Positions 26,150 through 39,839 of a DNA stretch of 64,000 bases are shown piece after piece. The translations under genes and the position numbers were made by a program. Origin of the DNA: Akebia trifoliata (taxonomy: Eukaryota; Streptophyta; Magnoliopsida; Ranunculales; Lardizabalaceae). Positions within the stretch are counted from its first letter, which is position 1; each line of letters begins with the position of its first letter. The stretch spans positions 19,454,967 through 19,518,966 of the forward strand of contig CM030706.1 in assembly GCA_017979445.1 (NCBI GenBank), in the 5' to 3' direction. The notes beneath the pieces were generated by a model. The model did no database searches and had not been told where the DNA came from. It worked only from the letters and a program-made list of their open reading frames with translations.

Positions 26150-27115
26150 CTTTTCAATAACCCATTTTTGTCACATGCACACAAATCAACGAGTTAACTC
26201 GTTGACAACGTTTTGAAACATAAGATATGTTTTCCCTTCCCAATGTCCACAAAAATCAGTGAGTCAACTCACATGTCCATTTCCTCAAAAAAATCTAATT
26301 TTGAAATTCCTATGCACACCAAAATCAGTGAATTGGCTCACATGTCAATTTTATCAAGAAAATCGATTTTAGTTTCCTATGTACACATGCAAATCGGTGA
26401 GTTAACTCAATGTCTATTTTGTTGATAAATCAATTTTGAAATTCCAATGTACATAGAAATCAGTGAGTTAACTCACGTGGCAATATTATTAAAGAGAAAA
26501 TTGATTTTAAACTCATATGTGCACACAAATCAGTGAGTTAACTCACGTGGCAATATTATTAAAGAGAAAATTGATTTTAAACTCATATGTGCACACAAAT
26601 CAGTGAGTTAACTCACGTGGCAACTTTACCAAAAATCAATTTTAAACCTCATATGTACTCAAAAAATCAGTGAGTTGACTCACGTGTACATTTTAAAAGA
26701 AATCGACTTTAATGTTCCTCATGCACATACCAATCAGCGAGTTGACTCACATATTAATTCAATTAAACAAACCAATTTTGAAATTCCGATATACACACAA
26801 ATCAGTGAGTTAACTCGATACTCATTTCATAAAAAAATATGATTTTAAACCTCCAATGTGCACAAAAAATCAGCGACTTGATTCACATGCATATTATTTA
26901 AAAAAGCAATTTAAAACCCCCTTGCACACATAAACTCAATAACTTGATCCACAACCACGTTATTAAAAAAAAACCTGACTTTGAGCCCTTATATGCACCA
27001 AGTTTCAGTGAGTCATCTCACGTGTTAACTTTAATAAAAAAAAATCAATTTTGAAACTTCTAAGCACAAAAAAAAAAAAAAACAGCAAATCGACTCATGC
27101 AAACTTCACAAATTA
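26150..27115. repeat. Array of about 70-bp units carrying the palindrome gtgagttaactcac
   Basis: About 13 diverged units contain variants of cagtgagttaactcacgtgg, whose core gtgagttaactcac is a perfect inverted repeat. Three consecutive starts at 26461, 26531 and 26601 are exactly 70 bp apart, and the first two units are essentially identical, indicating a recent duplication. The array lies in the transcribed or downstream half of the nested LTR. Confidence 0.9.
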
Positions 27116-27617
27116 ATGTTCGTGAATGAAACCAACACATAAAATAACACCTAGAGGAGAGTACGAAAAGGAAATAAAACGGACTTACCACTTGCAATCG
27201 TGGTTACGCGGAGTTCCTTCAGAATTACTTGATTTGCCCGCTGCCCAATGAAAAACGAAATTGCTGCTTAAGAAAGGGATGGCCGTTGTGGGTATTCCTT
27301 CACGTTTAGTCTGTCAAGAGCTTGTGAGAATGAATAAGCTACTAGTCCCTTGAATATAAAAGGGTGAGAGAGAGGGTTGCCAACACATGAGGAAAGAAGA
27401 GGTAGAATGGTGATGTGATGGGTTGCTACTAGGTGGTCTCTATGGATGCTTCAATGGCTAGGACGAGGTGATTTTTGGGATTGCTTCATGGCTGAATGGG
27501 GCAGGTTTTTGGGACTGAGTTTGGACTGAAATGGGGCTGTTAATGGATGGTAGTGATGAGAAGGTCGTCAAAGTAGTGTTGGCTGTGAGAGAGTACTCAC
27601 TATGTGAAAAAAGCCCA

Positions 27618-27800
27618 TATTTGACGGTCTTAGCCCGTCAAATTTTGAGAAATTTGACGGACCCTACCGTCAAATATGCCCGTCAAATATTCTCTTGTAG
27701 AATTTTTTTTTTGACGGCCCTAGACTATCAAATTGATTGGAGAATGGGCTTTAAAAAAAAAAATCCATAGAATATGGCCGTCGAATATGGAGGTTTAACC
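27618..27800. repeat. CACTA subterminal repeats (tttgacgg / ccgtcaaat)
   Basis: The motif tttgacgg and its complement ccgtcaaa occur about eight times in both orientations directly behind the terminus. Short clustered subterminal repeats are the usual transposase-binding region in CACTA elements. Confidence 0.8.
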
Positions 27801-28198
27801 AACAATAGGACAGTCCTCTAATTCACCAATCACAATAAATGAAATAATAATATAAAAAAATCAGAAAAATAACAAACAAAACAAAAATCATAAAACAAAC
27901 TTCAAATTAAACTAAACAACTCAAAATTCATATTATATATTGAAATTTCATTACTAAACAAGCTCTAATTGAAGCAATTGGGCGGTTACAAATGAAATTA
28001 CATCACATAATTGCTTAGAAATAAAATACAATTAGAAGCAAATGGTCGTGATGTTTTTGATCCCTTCTAGCTCTCTCCGCTCTATCGTGTCTTCTTATTT
28101 TCCTCAAGGTTCGGATTTCCCCTCCATTGCTACTGTTTTCTAAAAAATCCTAATAGCGCTCTCGTACCTACACGGAAAAGGTTTGGTACATCGAGATA

Positions 28199-28928
<730 letters not shown>

Positions 28929-29067
28929 TTAAAACCGATGCACAGCTCCAAGTCCAACCCATCAATTGAACTACAAGATCTGAAATGAAAACCCCAACTA
29001 AGATTCAAACACATAAATGCAAGCAAAAACCATTCAAGAAAGACATAGTTTGTCCCCCAGTGCTTAC

Positions 29068-29985
29068 CTACTACCACTAACGATGAAATTCTTCCGTTTC
29101 TTTGAAAATGCAACAGTTCCAACGGCTCCCATATGACCAGTACCAACTCTAATACAGCACCTACTTTCATGTTCCCATAATCTCACCTGTAATCCATAGA
29201 AGATAATAAACATGAGAAATCAATTAAAAAAGGGAACAAGTTTCACCTATATGGTCACCACTCTAGAAAACACAAAAGCTGTTTGGAAGATAAACATAAG
29301 AATAAGAATAAGAATAAGAAAATATATCTTGATCATGTTTTCTCCAATCACAATTACCAACAGTAATCAACCGGTATAAGTGCTTTTTTTAGTTGTACCA
29401 TGTGGCATATGTAATTGAAAACACTCAAAAAGCAATTGGAAATGATTAAATACACAAATCTATAAATGCCTTGCGAGAGCAGACGAAAGAGAGAGACTCA
29501 CACTATTGTCCTTGCTTCCAGTTACAAGAAGTGTTCTTCCAGAACTTGAAATGCATGTGTCTAGGCATAGTACAATTTCAGTATGCCCAGCCAACACATA
29601 GGAACATGACATGAATGCAAGGTCATACACACGCACCTAGGAAATACTTAGGTCACGAATGCTCAAACACATCCATCCTGCACATAGAAGGATCAGACTA
29701 ACAATTTCAGGGTCCATCAAAACGATCTCCAAGTTCAAAAATCCTACCTAGTATCATATTAATTTCAGCAGTACAAACATAGGAATGAATTTTACAGAAC
29801 AATACCTTTTCCTCCTCACCCAAAAACTTTATATCCACAAAAAAGAAACTGCTGATCTGCAATGACACAGACCAACCCTTGATCTAACGGTAACAAAACA
29901 ACAGCTGTAAAAGGCCCTTGTCGAGTCTTCATTATCTGAGGTGACAGTTGCATCTGATGATTGCTGCTCAAATAGGCAGACTGCA
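29068..29985 (-). pseudogene. Captured WD40-protein fragment, TORMOZ/UTP13-like (three exons)
   Basis: Exons at about 29840-29985, 29502-29636 and 29068-29186 read in order on the minus strand. The first has AVCLFEQQSSDATVTSDNE and LPLDQGLVCVIADQQFLF. The second has VRVYDLAFMSCSYVLAGHTE and GRTLLVTGSKDNS. The third has VRLWEHESRCCI and GHMGAVGTVAFSKKRKNF. These match my recollection of the plant TORMOZ EMBRYO DEFECTIVE protein, a U3 snoRNP WD40 component. Splice borders match the exon phases. Only a middle part of the gene is present. Confidence 0.8.
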
Positions 29986-30324
29986 CTGTTAACAAAACAA
30001 GTAAAATAAGTTCAATCGATATATTTATTTCTAGATGATCCATGGAATTATGGAATTATGTGGGCAGTAGGCAAGAGAGAAGCTCTCTCTATTGCTGATG
30101 TCATTCGCACCACATGTCAAATGTTTATTGGGCAGTGAGCCAACAAGTAAGAGGGTATCAAGGGCGTTACGGTCACTCAATTGGTTTGGTTAAAGGACAT
30201 AGATATCCAAGGTGGACCCATCAAATGGTCGGTCACCTTTACCCTTGCATGTGCACTTGGATGGGTGCAGTCTGTAGTTGTACACCCAACACTAATCATT
30301 TGAAATTTGAAATTTAAGTATTAC

Positions 30325-30397
30325 CTGAACGATGTCCTGGAATTTGTTTCGTATGTTGTAGAACTCATGCTTAATCATATTCAGAGCGCGAAGAGAC
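30325..30397 (-). pseudogene. Captured exon of an unidentified gene
   Basis: A 73-bp open segment reads SLRALNMIKHEFYNIRNKFQ on the minus strand, with canonical acceptor (cccttag) and donor (caggtaata) borders. Source gene not recognised. It lies upstream, on the same strand, of the WD40 exons. Confidence 0.4.
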
Positions 30398-33300
30398 CTA
30401 AGGGATTAAATTCCATCAAGTACGGTAAACTTTCTATAGAATTACACAGATGTAAATAAGAAGAGTTACAAAGGAAAGGAAAATCAAGTAAGATAAACTT
30501 TCAGTGCAGGAAAGTAGAGCGACAATTCCTTTTCTTGTTTGTCTCTAAGTAAATCTGCCTCCAACACACTTTTCCCAAAAGAAAATGCTGGTTGTTTCGG
30601 AGCAGGTAAAATCATAGCTTCATTATATAAATTCACAGATTTTTAATATAATTACTGACATAGTATGAAAGTTTTCCAAAAAAGATGGGATAACTCCAAT
30701 GGTGATTAGAGCTTGCAAATATGCAGTGGCTTTGAGGAAGCAACAAAGCTTCAAGGACTCCAAACCTCATTAAGTTAATTTTATGTCAAGGATGTATGTA
30801 ATACGTTTCTTATGTATATGTCTGACAGTGAGATTTTAGGAGTTTTACTCATTAATAGTGGTTAGGAATTTCTTTTAGACAGAAGTGAAAGGTCCCACAG
30901 AGCAATTGTAATACATTAGTCTCGTGCATCATATCTTGACTGTAACATCAATACTCTATTGTAAATAATTATGTGAGTTGCTCACAAGAGAAAACCCACG
31001 AATTTGCTCCTCAATTTCAAGAATTCTCTTACCTTATTTATTTATTTATATATATTATACAATTTCTTTTTCTCTGGTATCACACCAACACTATCCACTT
31101 GTCCAACTAATTTGGATATCTAACCATTCTAAATTCTAACAATAATGAGATGAATACCAATATGTTAGGTATTTAGTTGGAAAGAAATATGAGGGGTTTT
31201 CAGCAGAATTTTCTGATTTCAGTCGAGATCGAACTAAACATTGAATGTTTTAGATAGTCTAGGAATGTTTGGTTGAGACCATTTCAGTTTTTCTCTAGAC
31301 TGAAACATTGCATCAAAATGAGATGTCAAGAAAAATCCTTTATTATTATCAAGACATATTTATGGGTTTGGAAGATTTTGTCTCTAGATGAGGATTTGTT
31401 TAGTTGGGCCTCTATATGAAATTTAGCTATTTCTAGAGAGCTTTGTTACTTGTTCCTTTGTTTGTGACCGTACCTCTGTTTAATCCTTTTGAGGTCTCCT
31501 CAACCTCCTACGTTCCTTTGTATACATAACAGAATTGATAACTGTCAAAAGAAAGCCCTTTTTATGAAGTTGTCTCTTTTATCAGTATCAACATCATGTA
31601 TTTAACACAATAAATAGATGTTAGTATATTCTCAAGAGACTTATCAGATGAGCCCATCACTCCCAATTTCATATAGCAAGGATCGAACATATACATATAA
31701 TTGATGTATCACTGCATCACATAAAAAATAAAAAAAATAAAAAATAAAAAGAATTTATTTTGCCAACAATCAAACACTAAACTCTTCATTTATATTTATT
31801 TTAAAAAGAAAAGCTCATAAAAAAAACAATGAGTGAAGGTGATGGCATAGGCCCCTCTTATTATACGGATCAATCATCAAGACATGTTTCAAAATCTACG
31901 GTTAAGGAAAGGTCTTGGTGCATACAAAATTCACCTAATTGTTGTGATAGGTGTCTCATATTCTGTAGGTTAATTAATGTGGGAACTATTCAGATTGTGT
32001 CTCTTAGTTTAGATGGTGTGGGGGTTTTAATTGGGAAAAGACTTGCACTTGTGTATTCGGTTGCGATTAAAGATCTCTATGGCTGTAATTTGCTTAAGAA
32101 TATAGTGATTTGATCCAAATCATCTCCTCTGTGGAGTAAGCATGCTGCAGAGAGCCATTTAAATTTTGAGTCTTGTGTGTGGTCATTTTCTTTGTTGCAT
32201 CATTTTTGTGTCACTTTAAACTTATACTAATAAGTTAGGATTGATTCATAAAGAAATACCCTAAGTTGCTTTCCAATAATTAAAAAAATCAAACCTGCAG
32301 CATAAGATGGAGATGACATATTGACATAGATGATATAAGGACAATGTCCTTCTTTTTGAAGAATTTTTTGTATATTATTGTAATTGATCATTTTAGGTTA
32401 CAAGAACATGAAAATAAGGATTTTTTTTGGGTTTGGGAAATCTTATAAAGGTTCTAGCTGTCATCTAGGGTGAAATCCAGGATTGTACTTGAATTCTCAT
32501 CTTATCTGCTAACATATGTAGGCACTCTCAAGTTATATAGTGTGCTCTTAATTTCATGGACTTTATGATTTGATTTTGGGTTATACTTCTTCCTTAATGT
32601 TTTTCTTCAAGAAGTTAAAAATAAAAGTATTTACTTGACCAGCCCAGCTTGTACTCAAGATACGTTGAACTCAACACAATTAATGGGCATCCTAGACGGG
32701 TCAAATTTCCCAAGTTTTACCCGACATACATCATCACCTTGGGCACCTAAAAGATGAAGAATGGACGTGCTACGGCCTACGGAAAGCTATGTGAAATAAT
32801 AAAAGAAGAAAAGGTCACCGACTGCTAATGAGAACCTAACAACTTTGAAGAATGTGGATTCTAGCTAAAACCACTGGTGTAGGTCTGATTGAGAAATGGT
32901 GGGGTGGGGGGCATGCCTTCTAAGTATGCATGAAGAAGTTGTATGTTTGTCTAAATCAACAAGAGATATATATGCCATTGTAGTGAGTTTTCCACTAGCT
33001 GTGTCGGAAGACAAGGTGCCTTGTAGGTCCATAGTGGTTTCTAATGCCTTCTTAATTTGTAAACAGTGATTCCTTGATATACAAATTATGTGACATAGTA
33101 AATGTATTGTCCAGGAAAATATGTACATTCTTACAATTGATGGTGGTCACAGACCTGTGTGAGGCATTATAGATCATCAAAAATATCTTAATGAAATATG
33201 ACCATTACCCAATACGTACCCCTAGTTGACCCCAGACACCTATGTGAATCCCAAATCAAAGCGCACAGTCCCACAAAGTTATTAAAAATTATTCCACTAG

Positions 33301-34612
33301 AATATTGGAATTGTGACTAAAATAAATATTTTTTTTCATAGTGTACTACTCCCAGAAGAACACAAATTACTGTTCAAATTCAGCCCTATTGTAGCTGTCA
33401 AGTAGCTTAGTCCAAGACTGCAAAAAATACTTGTATGATCCATAAAAGGCAGAGACAAACATCCAACATTCAAAAACTTGCTTACAAAGAAAACCAATTC
33501 CATAGTCTTCTCATACCATTGAAACCATTTTTGTTTTTTTTTTTTTTTTTTTTTTTGACAAAAGATGCTCTTTAATTGACATGATTAATTTTAGAAAAGA
33601 AAAAGATAACGTGTGAAAGAGAGAAAAAAAAACTTAAACCCAGGCATGAATCTCATAGGCATATGTATCCTCAACTTTTACACCCACTTGCAATATAGCT
33701 TTTTAATAGGCTTTTAAAAGTTAAAAAGACTTGGTTATCTTCCATTAGAACCAAGGAATTCCTGATTTCTTTCAAAATCATAAACTATGAGGTTTGATTC
33801 AAAACAAAAGAAGTAGGGTGGGCCCACTGAAATTTGATGTCAAAGGCAATGGTGTTCTTGATGAAATTGATTAGAGTTCTGTTGTGGAGTGTTCATTTGG
33901 TAGTGTTTTTCTTCCAGACTTTCTCAGCCTTTAGTAGAAAATTGAGAAAAAAAAGTGTTGCTCTCTCGTTCTCTCTCTCTCTGCTTCTTTTTATTCAGTG
34001 TGAAAGCCATAGTTGGTATTGTTTGGTGTTGTTGTTCGAGCTCATTTTCTCAATCAACAATAACTCCAAAGAGAAGTAGACGATGTGTTCAAATTCAAGA
34101 TCAGATGTGAGATATTATCAGAATGTTCAAGCAAGGATGAGATAATTTCACAAAAACAAGGAAATAGGTGTTGGAGGTGTCACAAGATCAAAAACCAAAA
34201 GAGCACACCAATTTTGTAAAGCTAGGATCATTGAAACTCTTCATATTCTTCTAGATATTACTTAAATAGTATTGAGTGATTTTAGATTAGATAATTGTTG
34301 TTGCTGATTAGATTACTAATAAATACACTTATTCGTATAGATCTACTCCCATCTAAACAAAATATTAGAGAACTACTACTATCTAGTACTGATCTGGTTA
34401 TAGAAACTCAATCACAAATTCACAATTCACAATTGTCCCTAAATTTCTAAAAAGGAGTATAAATTCAAAAACTGATCTACAGAATTATACTACCCCAATA
34501 TTTTATAGATAGAAACAAAGATGATCTCAATTGATATGGTAACAGTTAACCCTAACGAGAAATTGAAATTGATGAACTACAAAATGAAATATAAAATTAG
34601 AATTAAAATTAC

Positions 34613-34820
34613 CTCCGGAGACGAACAAAAGCTGAGATTTGTGAAAATGAACGCCACAAACAGGTCCATCATGCTCATCAAATCTATCAATAAGAGTGCC
34701 CATCCTATAATCCTATAACTGGATCACACCATTGTGAAGACTCGCAAGGATCCATGGCCTCTTACGATGGAAACTCAAACCATTCACCCGATTACTCTTT
34801 GTTTCGAATTTCGTCAGCAT
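34613..34820 (-). pseudogene. Captured first exon of coatomer subunit alpha (alpha-COP)
   Basis: From an ATG at 34820 the minus strand reads [20 protein letters not shown] and later [20 protein letters not shown], which is the highly conserved N-terminus of the alpha-COP WD40 propeller. It ends at a donor site (ccggag then gtaatt). One in-frame TAG near 34724 falls where a WD-repeat tryptophan is expected. Alpha-COP coats retrograde COPI vesicles; this piece is a dead copy inside a CACTA element. Confidence 0.9.
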
Positions 34821-35059
34821 CTTTCGAATCAAATCTCAAACTCTAATTACTAAAAACTGCATCAACCACAAATCAATTTCATCAAAACTTTACAAAATCG
34901 AAGATACCTCAAATACATCTCTGTGATCTCTCCACAGATGAACAGAATTGAACTTATCAATCAAAAACATACCTCTTGATGACTTATCAATCAAAAAAGA
35001 GGATCAGATCTAAATCGAGATTGATCGATCAAATAAAGTGGGAGATGAGATCTATCGAG

Positions 35060-35070
35060 GGAGGTAGATC

Positions 35071-35102
<32 letters not shown>

Positions 35103-35310
35103 GACATCGAGGGATCGATCGAGAAAGAAACTGTGAGAGATGGAGAGGTCGATCGAGAGAGACAGTGAGACAGAGAGAGAGAGAGAGATTTATAGAAAAA
35201 GAGATGTCGTTCAAGAGAGAGATCGAGGGAGAGACAATGAGAAAGATACAGTGAGAGAGTGATCGTGGGAGAGACTGCGAGCGAGCGAGCCTATGAGAGA
35301 GAGAAACGTG
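35060..35310. repeat. GA-rich microsatellite region
   Basis: Long runs of gagaga interspersed with gatcgatcgag dominate this stretch just inside the right CACTA end. ORFs on either strand here are low-complexity and not supported. Confidence 0.9.
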
Positions 35311-36129
35311 GTCGAAAGGCCGTGGTATTTCAAGTTATAAAATTCGTCGGGCCAGGCCCAACAAATATTTTGTTCAAATTTTGGGTTTTTCACGTAGTGA
35401 CTGGTCAATAAGAGCAGCTTGAAGACGTGTGAGATTTCTATAAGGTGGTGTTAATGGAGGCTGCTAGAGGACGTGTGGGGGCTGTTAATGAAGGCTATTA
35501 TGATGAAGAAGAAGAGGGCTGAGAGAGGGAGCTCGATAGAACATGATAGAGATAGAGATAAGAGGACAGTTGCAAGCAGTGGAGAAGAAGACAGTAAGTA
35601 GATTTCTGGTGGGGTGCTGTTGAGATGGAAGGAAAGGTCATTAATGGTGGTCTAGTAGAGGACGTGATGCTGGAGGAGATGAACCCTGTGACACTCTTTC
35701 CTCCTCTCTCGTTTCTTTCCTTTTTTCCCTTTTCTGTGGCTTTTCAATACTTCTCCACTTTCCTCTTTATTTAGTTACTGTCGTGTGTGATATATGAGAG
35801 AAAAAATTTCAGAGGAGAAGTCTCTTCCTTTTGCTGTCCCAAGAACGTCAGTCTTCTTTGGCTGTTTTTTTTTTTCTTTCTTTTTCTTTTTTTAGAGCAC
35901 TCGTGTGCAACCAGCCCAAAACCTTTCTTTTATAGCATAGTCTTTCTATTTTTCTTTTATTCTCTTTCTTTCTTTCATTTATTTGTTTCTTTTTTGTTTG
36001 CTTATTCTTTGCCTTTTTGTTTGCTTATTCTTTGACCGAACCCAAAGAGAGAATGTCTCTCTTTTTGAGTTTAGAAAGAATGGGACCATGATCCCACGCT
36101 TCGCAACCCATGGTACGTGGATGATGAAT

Positions 36130-36640
36130 TATTGATTAAATTTCAATTTTTAATTTTCGTTGATGGTTTAGGTTACAATTTTTTTTAATTTTGGTTTGAT
36201 TTTAATTAATTTGATGGGTTAATTATATTTTTCTTTTCAATCTTGATTGGTTGATTAAATTAAGATTTTAATTCGATTGGTTAATTATATTTTGATTTGA
36301 ATATTGATTGGTCGATTGAGTTTAATCTAAGCTTGAATTTTAATTATTTAATTTGTTGATTGGCTTTAGTTGGGTTTTGATATAATTTTAATTTGGATTG
36401 GTTAATTGATCTTTAATTTGATTTTAAAATTTATTTTTGATTTAATTTTGAATTTTAATTTGAATTTCAAGTTGGTCTTAAATTTTAAGTTGTTGATTAA
36501 ATTCTAATTTTAGTTTAATGATTATTTTCAATTTGAAATTATTTATTTGATTGTAAATTTTAATTGATTTAAATTTTAAAATTTAATTTAATTTTGATTA
36601 TTCGAGATTTTATTGAAGTCTTTTTAATTCTTTAAGTGTG
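36130..36640. repeat. Degenerate AT-rich repeat (ttgattggttaatta-like)
   Basis: Loose copies of ttgattggttaattaaatttt fill this part of the nested minus-strand LTR. A related block in opposite orientation is at 43990-44400 in another LTR fragment of the same family. Confidence 0.75.
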
Positions 36641-38325
36641 TTTTCCTAAGCGTCAAGGTTTCTAAGAGTTGGACATCGAGGGGCGTTACGGTCATTTTGT
36701 GATTTTTCATAAATTTCTTCGATTTCATCGATTTGGGTCCCGTCAGACTCAAAATCATATTTTGAATGCAATGGAGGTACTTTCGAGATTTTTCGAAGGT
36801 CCAAAATTCATGAGGGGTATTTTCGTCATTTTTATTTATTTTGATGAATTTTGACGTGAAGTTTCTTTTAGTCACAACGTGATTATTTCTAAGTCTCGAG
36901 GTTATGTTTTCCTAGCGTAGCGAGGTCTCTAAGTTGTCTAAATGTATAGCGAGCCTAAGTGTACGTGCTTGCTAAGTTGAGTGTATAGTATAGCGATTCT
37001 AAGCATGCGTAATTCTATGTCGCGTGGCAAAGAGAAAGAATAGAATAAAATTAGCAGGTGGAAGGAATTGGAAGGAGACTTCTCACAAACTTTCGAGTTC
37101 TTTGCGCTCATCATTAGGAATCCACAGCAACCGGGTGACGGATCGCCAAGTCAGGCGGATGCAAAAATGGGGTGTCTACAGACCCGTATGAGAGTGGAGT
37201 CACAACTAGAATCCGGGTTATTCCTCTCTATCTTTACTAGTGAACTTGTAATGTAAAGGTGGTCGTATACGAATGGTTTGTATATTTGGGAATCACATGC
37301 ACGTCTAATAGGCATAGACGAAGATGATTAGTCAATGATCACTAACAATCTATAGTAGTCGAACGTTCTGACACATCGAAAAGAGACCCATTGCTTACGG
37401 TCACATCAAACGGCCAGCCTGAGCCGGATAAATGGTGAACCAAGCGTGGTAAACAGCTACCAGTCACAAAATCAGGATCTAAAAGCCAGAGAAGAATTGT
37501 AACATCATCTCCCGATTGGGAACGATCCAGTCGTGAATCCCAACTCTCTAATTCCAATACTCCACCATTGTGTATTATGTATCTGTTGCTTATTTTGATA
37601 TATAAAATGAAATCCATGTTTAATATTTCCATTTGATCAATTACATTTGTATAAAAAGAGAATGTTATAGGGAGTAATGATGATCGATGTAATGTGAGTT
37701 TTAAAATGTTTAGTTGCTCATCCCTGGTTATATGTACCAGTTAATCGTAGTTTCTTCTTTAAAATTTTACATATTTTAAACTGATTCAGTATGTTTATTC
37801 GTTCATGTTAGGAGAAATTATTGACAGAAATTGGTTTCTTCCTTACTGGGTAACCATTATCACTCACCCTTTCCTTCTCTATTTTTTTAGTCTCAGATAC
37901 AGAGCTTGGTGAGGCAAGTATAGAGTACGAGTGAGGATCATCTGGTGGGTCAAATAGACAACTAGAGTTTGTCACCTGGTAAGTATTGGGGCTACACCCT
38001 TAAGTGGGTTGATTTGTCAAGGAGTATAATAGATTTTGTTCTAAGCATAAAGACTTTTGTTAGAGTGAGAAATATTTGTAAATCCTGTATTCTGGTTTTC
38101 TTCCGCACTTTGAATTTCGTACGTTATTAGACGTATATAAGCTTCCGCTAGTATTATATTTTTTATATATAAGCATGATTGTATGTCGTTTATCAGGTGC
38201 AGGTTGAACGCCTTGGAATGCTAGCATAAACAGAGGAGACCATGCCGAAATTTCGAGGTGCCACCTAGTACCTCGAGATCTGACATAGGGATTTGTGTTA
38301 GCGTTTGACGGGGCACCACACTACA

Positions 38326-39100
38326 TAAAATTTTGTAAGGAGTTGTATGGGCAAAATTAAATAGTATAATATAATTGCATGGTGATATAATTATTCATGA
38401 TAAGTTAAATGTCATTTGGTAAGCAATCAGATCTTTAGAAATATTAGTTCACCTTCAATCATGCTTAAGCATAGTATCCAACTTTTGATAAATGTGGAGA
38501 TTATGTAGGTAGAAGTGTTAATCTGTATTTATTGACCCTAATAAAGTAATAAATTAATTAATTTTTATGCAGGGAGTTAGGTGGGCAAAATGAAATATGG
38601 TGACATGAGCACTCATGAGGAATTAAATGTCATTTGGTAAACATTGAATTTCAATGTAAATACACTTACATGTACATTAATGATAATACGACTTCGCCTT
38701 CAATATATAATCTAATTCAGGGAATGAGTCCAAATTTTATTCATACTTTAAATCTACAATGAATCTAGATGAGAATATGTGTCTTGAATTTCAGATAGGA
38801 GATGCATATAGAAAGTACATGCTGGAACGTGAATGGATTCTACTTGTGAGGTGCGAATGGGATGGTGCTTGACATTGAACATGTAAGATGTGCGAATGTG
38901 ACTTGATAGCTTTAGTTGGTATGCATTAGATTAAGCTTGGCAATTACTTGTAATGGACCAATCATCCCTGCACCAAGCCTTTTATATTTGCACTAGATTC
39001 AAATAAATTTTTTTTAGTGGCAGAGTACATGTGTTGTATTTGTTCAATCATGACTTCAGCCTTCCCATGAGTCCTTTGCAAATCTTGAACAGGTGCTGAA
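38326..39100. other. Spacer with a diverged duplication
   Basis: Two copies of a segment containing ggagttgtatgggcaaaatt or ggagttaggtgggcaaaatg and then aaatgtcatttggtaa lie at about 38338-38425 and 38574-38640. No gene is supported. Confidence 0.55.
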
Positions 39101-39120
39101 TTTAAAGTTGTTTGGGGATT

Positions 39121-39780
39121 CTATCCATTAACAACCTGAAAAGGGTTGAACCCTTTATTAATATTCTTTGATCGTTTAAAGGCAAACTCGGCTTGATAAA
39201 GTTGTTGGTCCCACTTCTTCCCATTTTCACCAGTAAGACTGCGTTGTAAATTTCCTAACGATCGGTTAACAAACTCAGTTTGACTTTGTGGATGGTATGC
39301 ATTGCTGTAATCCAACTTGGTGTTAGTAAGTTTATACAAACTCCTCTAAAAGTGACTGAGGAATCTTGTGTCATGACAAAACACAATGGATATGGGTAAA
39401 CCATGAAGACAATACACTTCCTTGAAGAATAATCGAGCTACGTTTACCACATCACTTGTCTTTTTGCAAGCTATAGAATGAGCCATTTTTCAGAAGCATT
39501 CAAGGATCACAAAGATGGAGTCCATACCCCGCTGTGTTCTAGGTAAGCCCAAAATAAAGTCCATACTCAAATCGCTTCATGGTTCATTCGGTACTGGTAA
39601 CGACATGTATAACCCAGATTGGTTACTAGTCCTTTAGAAACTTAAAAGACATGACAACAATCCACAAACTCGCATACATGTTTTCTCATGCTTGATCAAA
39701 AATAGGAATTAGAAATTAATTAGAATGTCTTGTCCTTACCAAAATTCCCTTTTCCAACGATCATGTATTTGTTCAATCAT
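39121..39780 (-). pseudogene. Chromovirus-type Ty3/Gypsy integrase relic
   Basis: Minus-strand translation gives LSMDFILGLPRTQRGMDSIF, then KKTSDVVNVARLFFKE, then SNAYHPQSQTEFVNRSLGNL and WDQQLYQAEFAF. These are the integrase catalytic core blocks of Tekay/Reina/Del-type chromoviruses. Several stops and frameshifts separate them, and the second catalytic region is altered (FCHDTRF). A cysteine-containing zinc-binding remnant may lie at 39640-39780. No LTRs were found. The motif gacttcagtcttcccatgagtcc is duplicated at 39052 and 39780. Confidence 0.8.
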
Positions 39781-39839
39781 GACTTCAGTCTTCCCATGAG
39801 TCCTTTTTAGTGGTTGAGAAACCCATTGTTACTTTAGAA

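Noticed and set aside
32865..33128. 87-residue minus-strand ORF inside the CACTA element
   Set aside because: It has no recognised domain and no splice or codon support, so it is not called as a captured gene.
34976..35408. Arg/Glu-rich ORF on plus and Ser/Leu-rich ORFs on minus
   Set aside because: These are translations of a GA microsatellite and have no complexity beyond the repeat.
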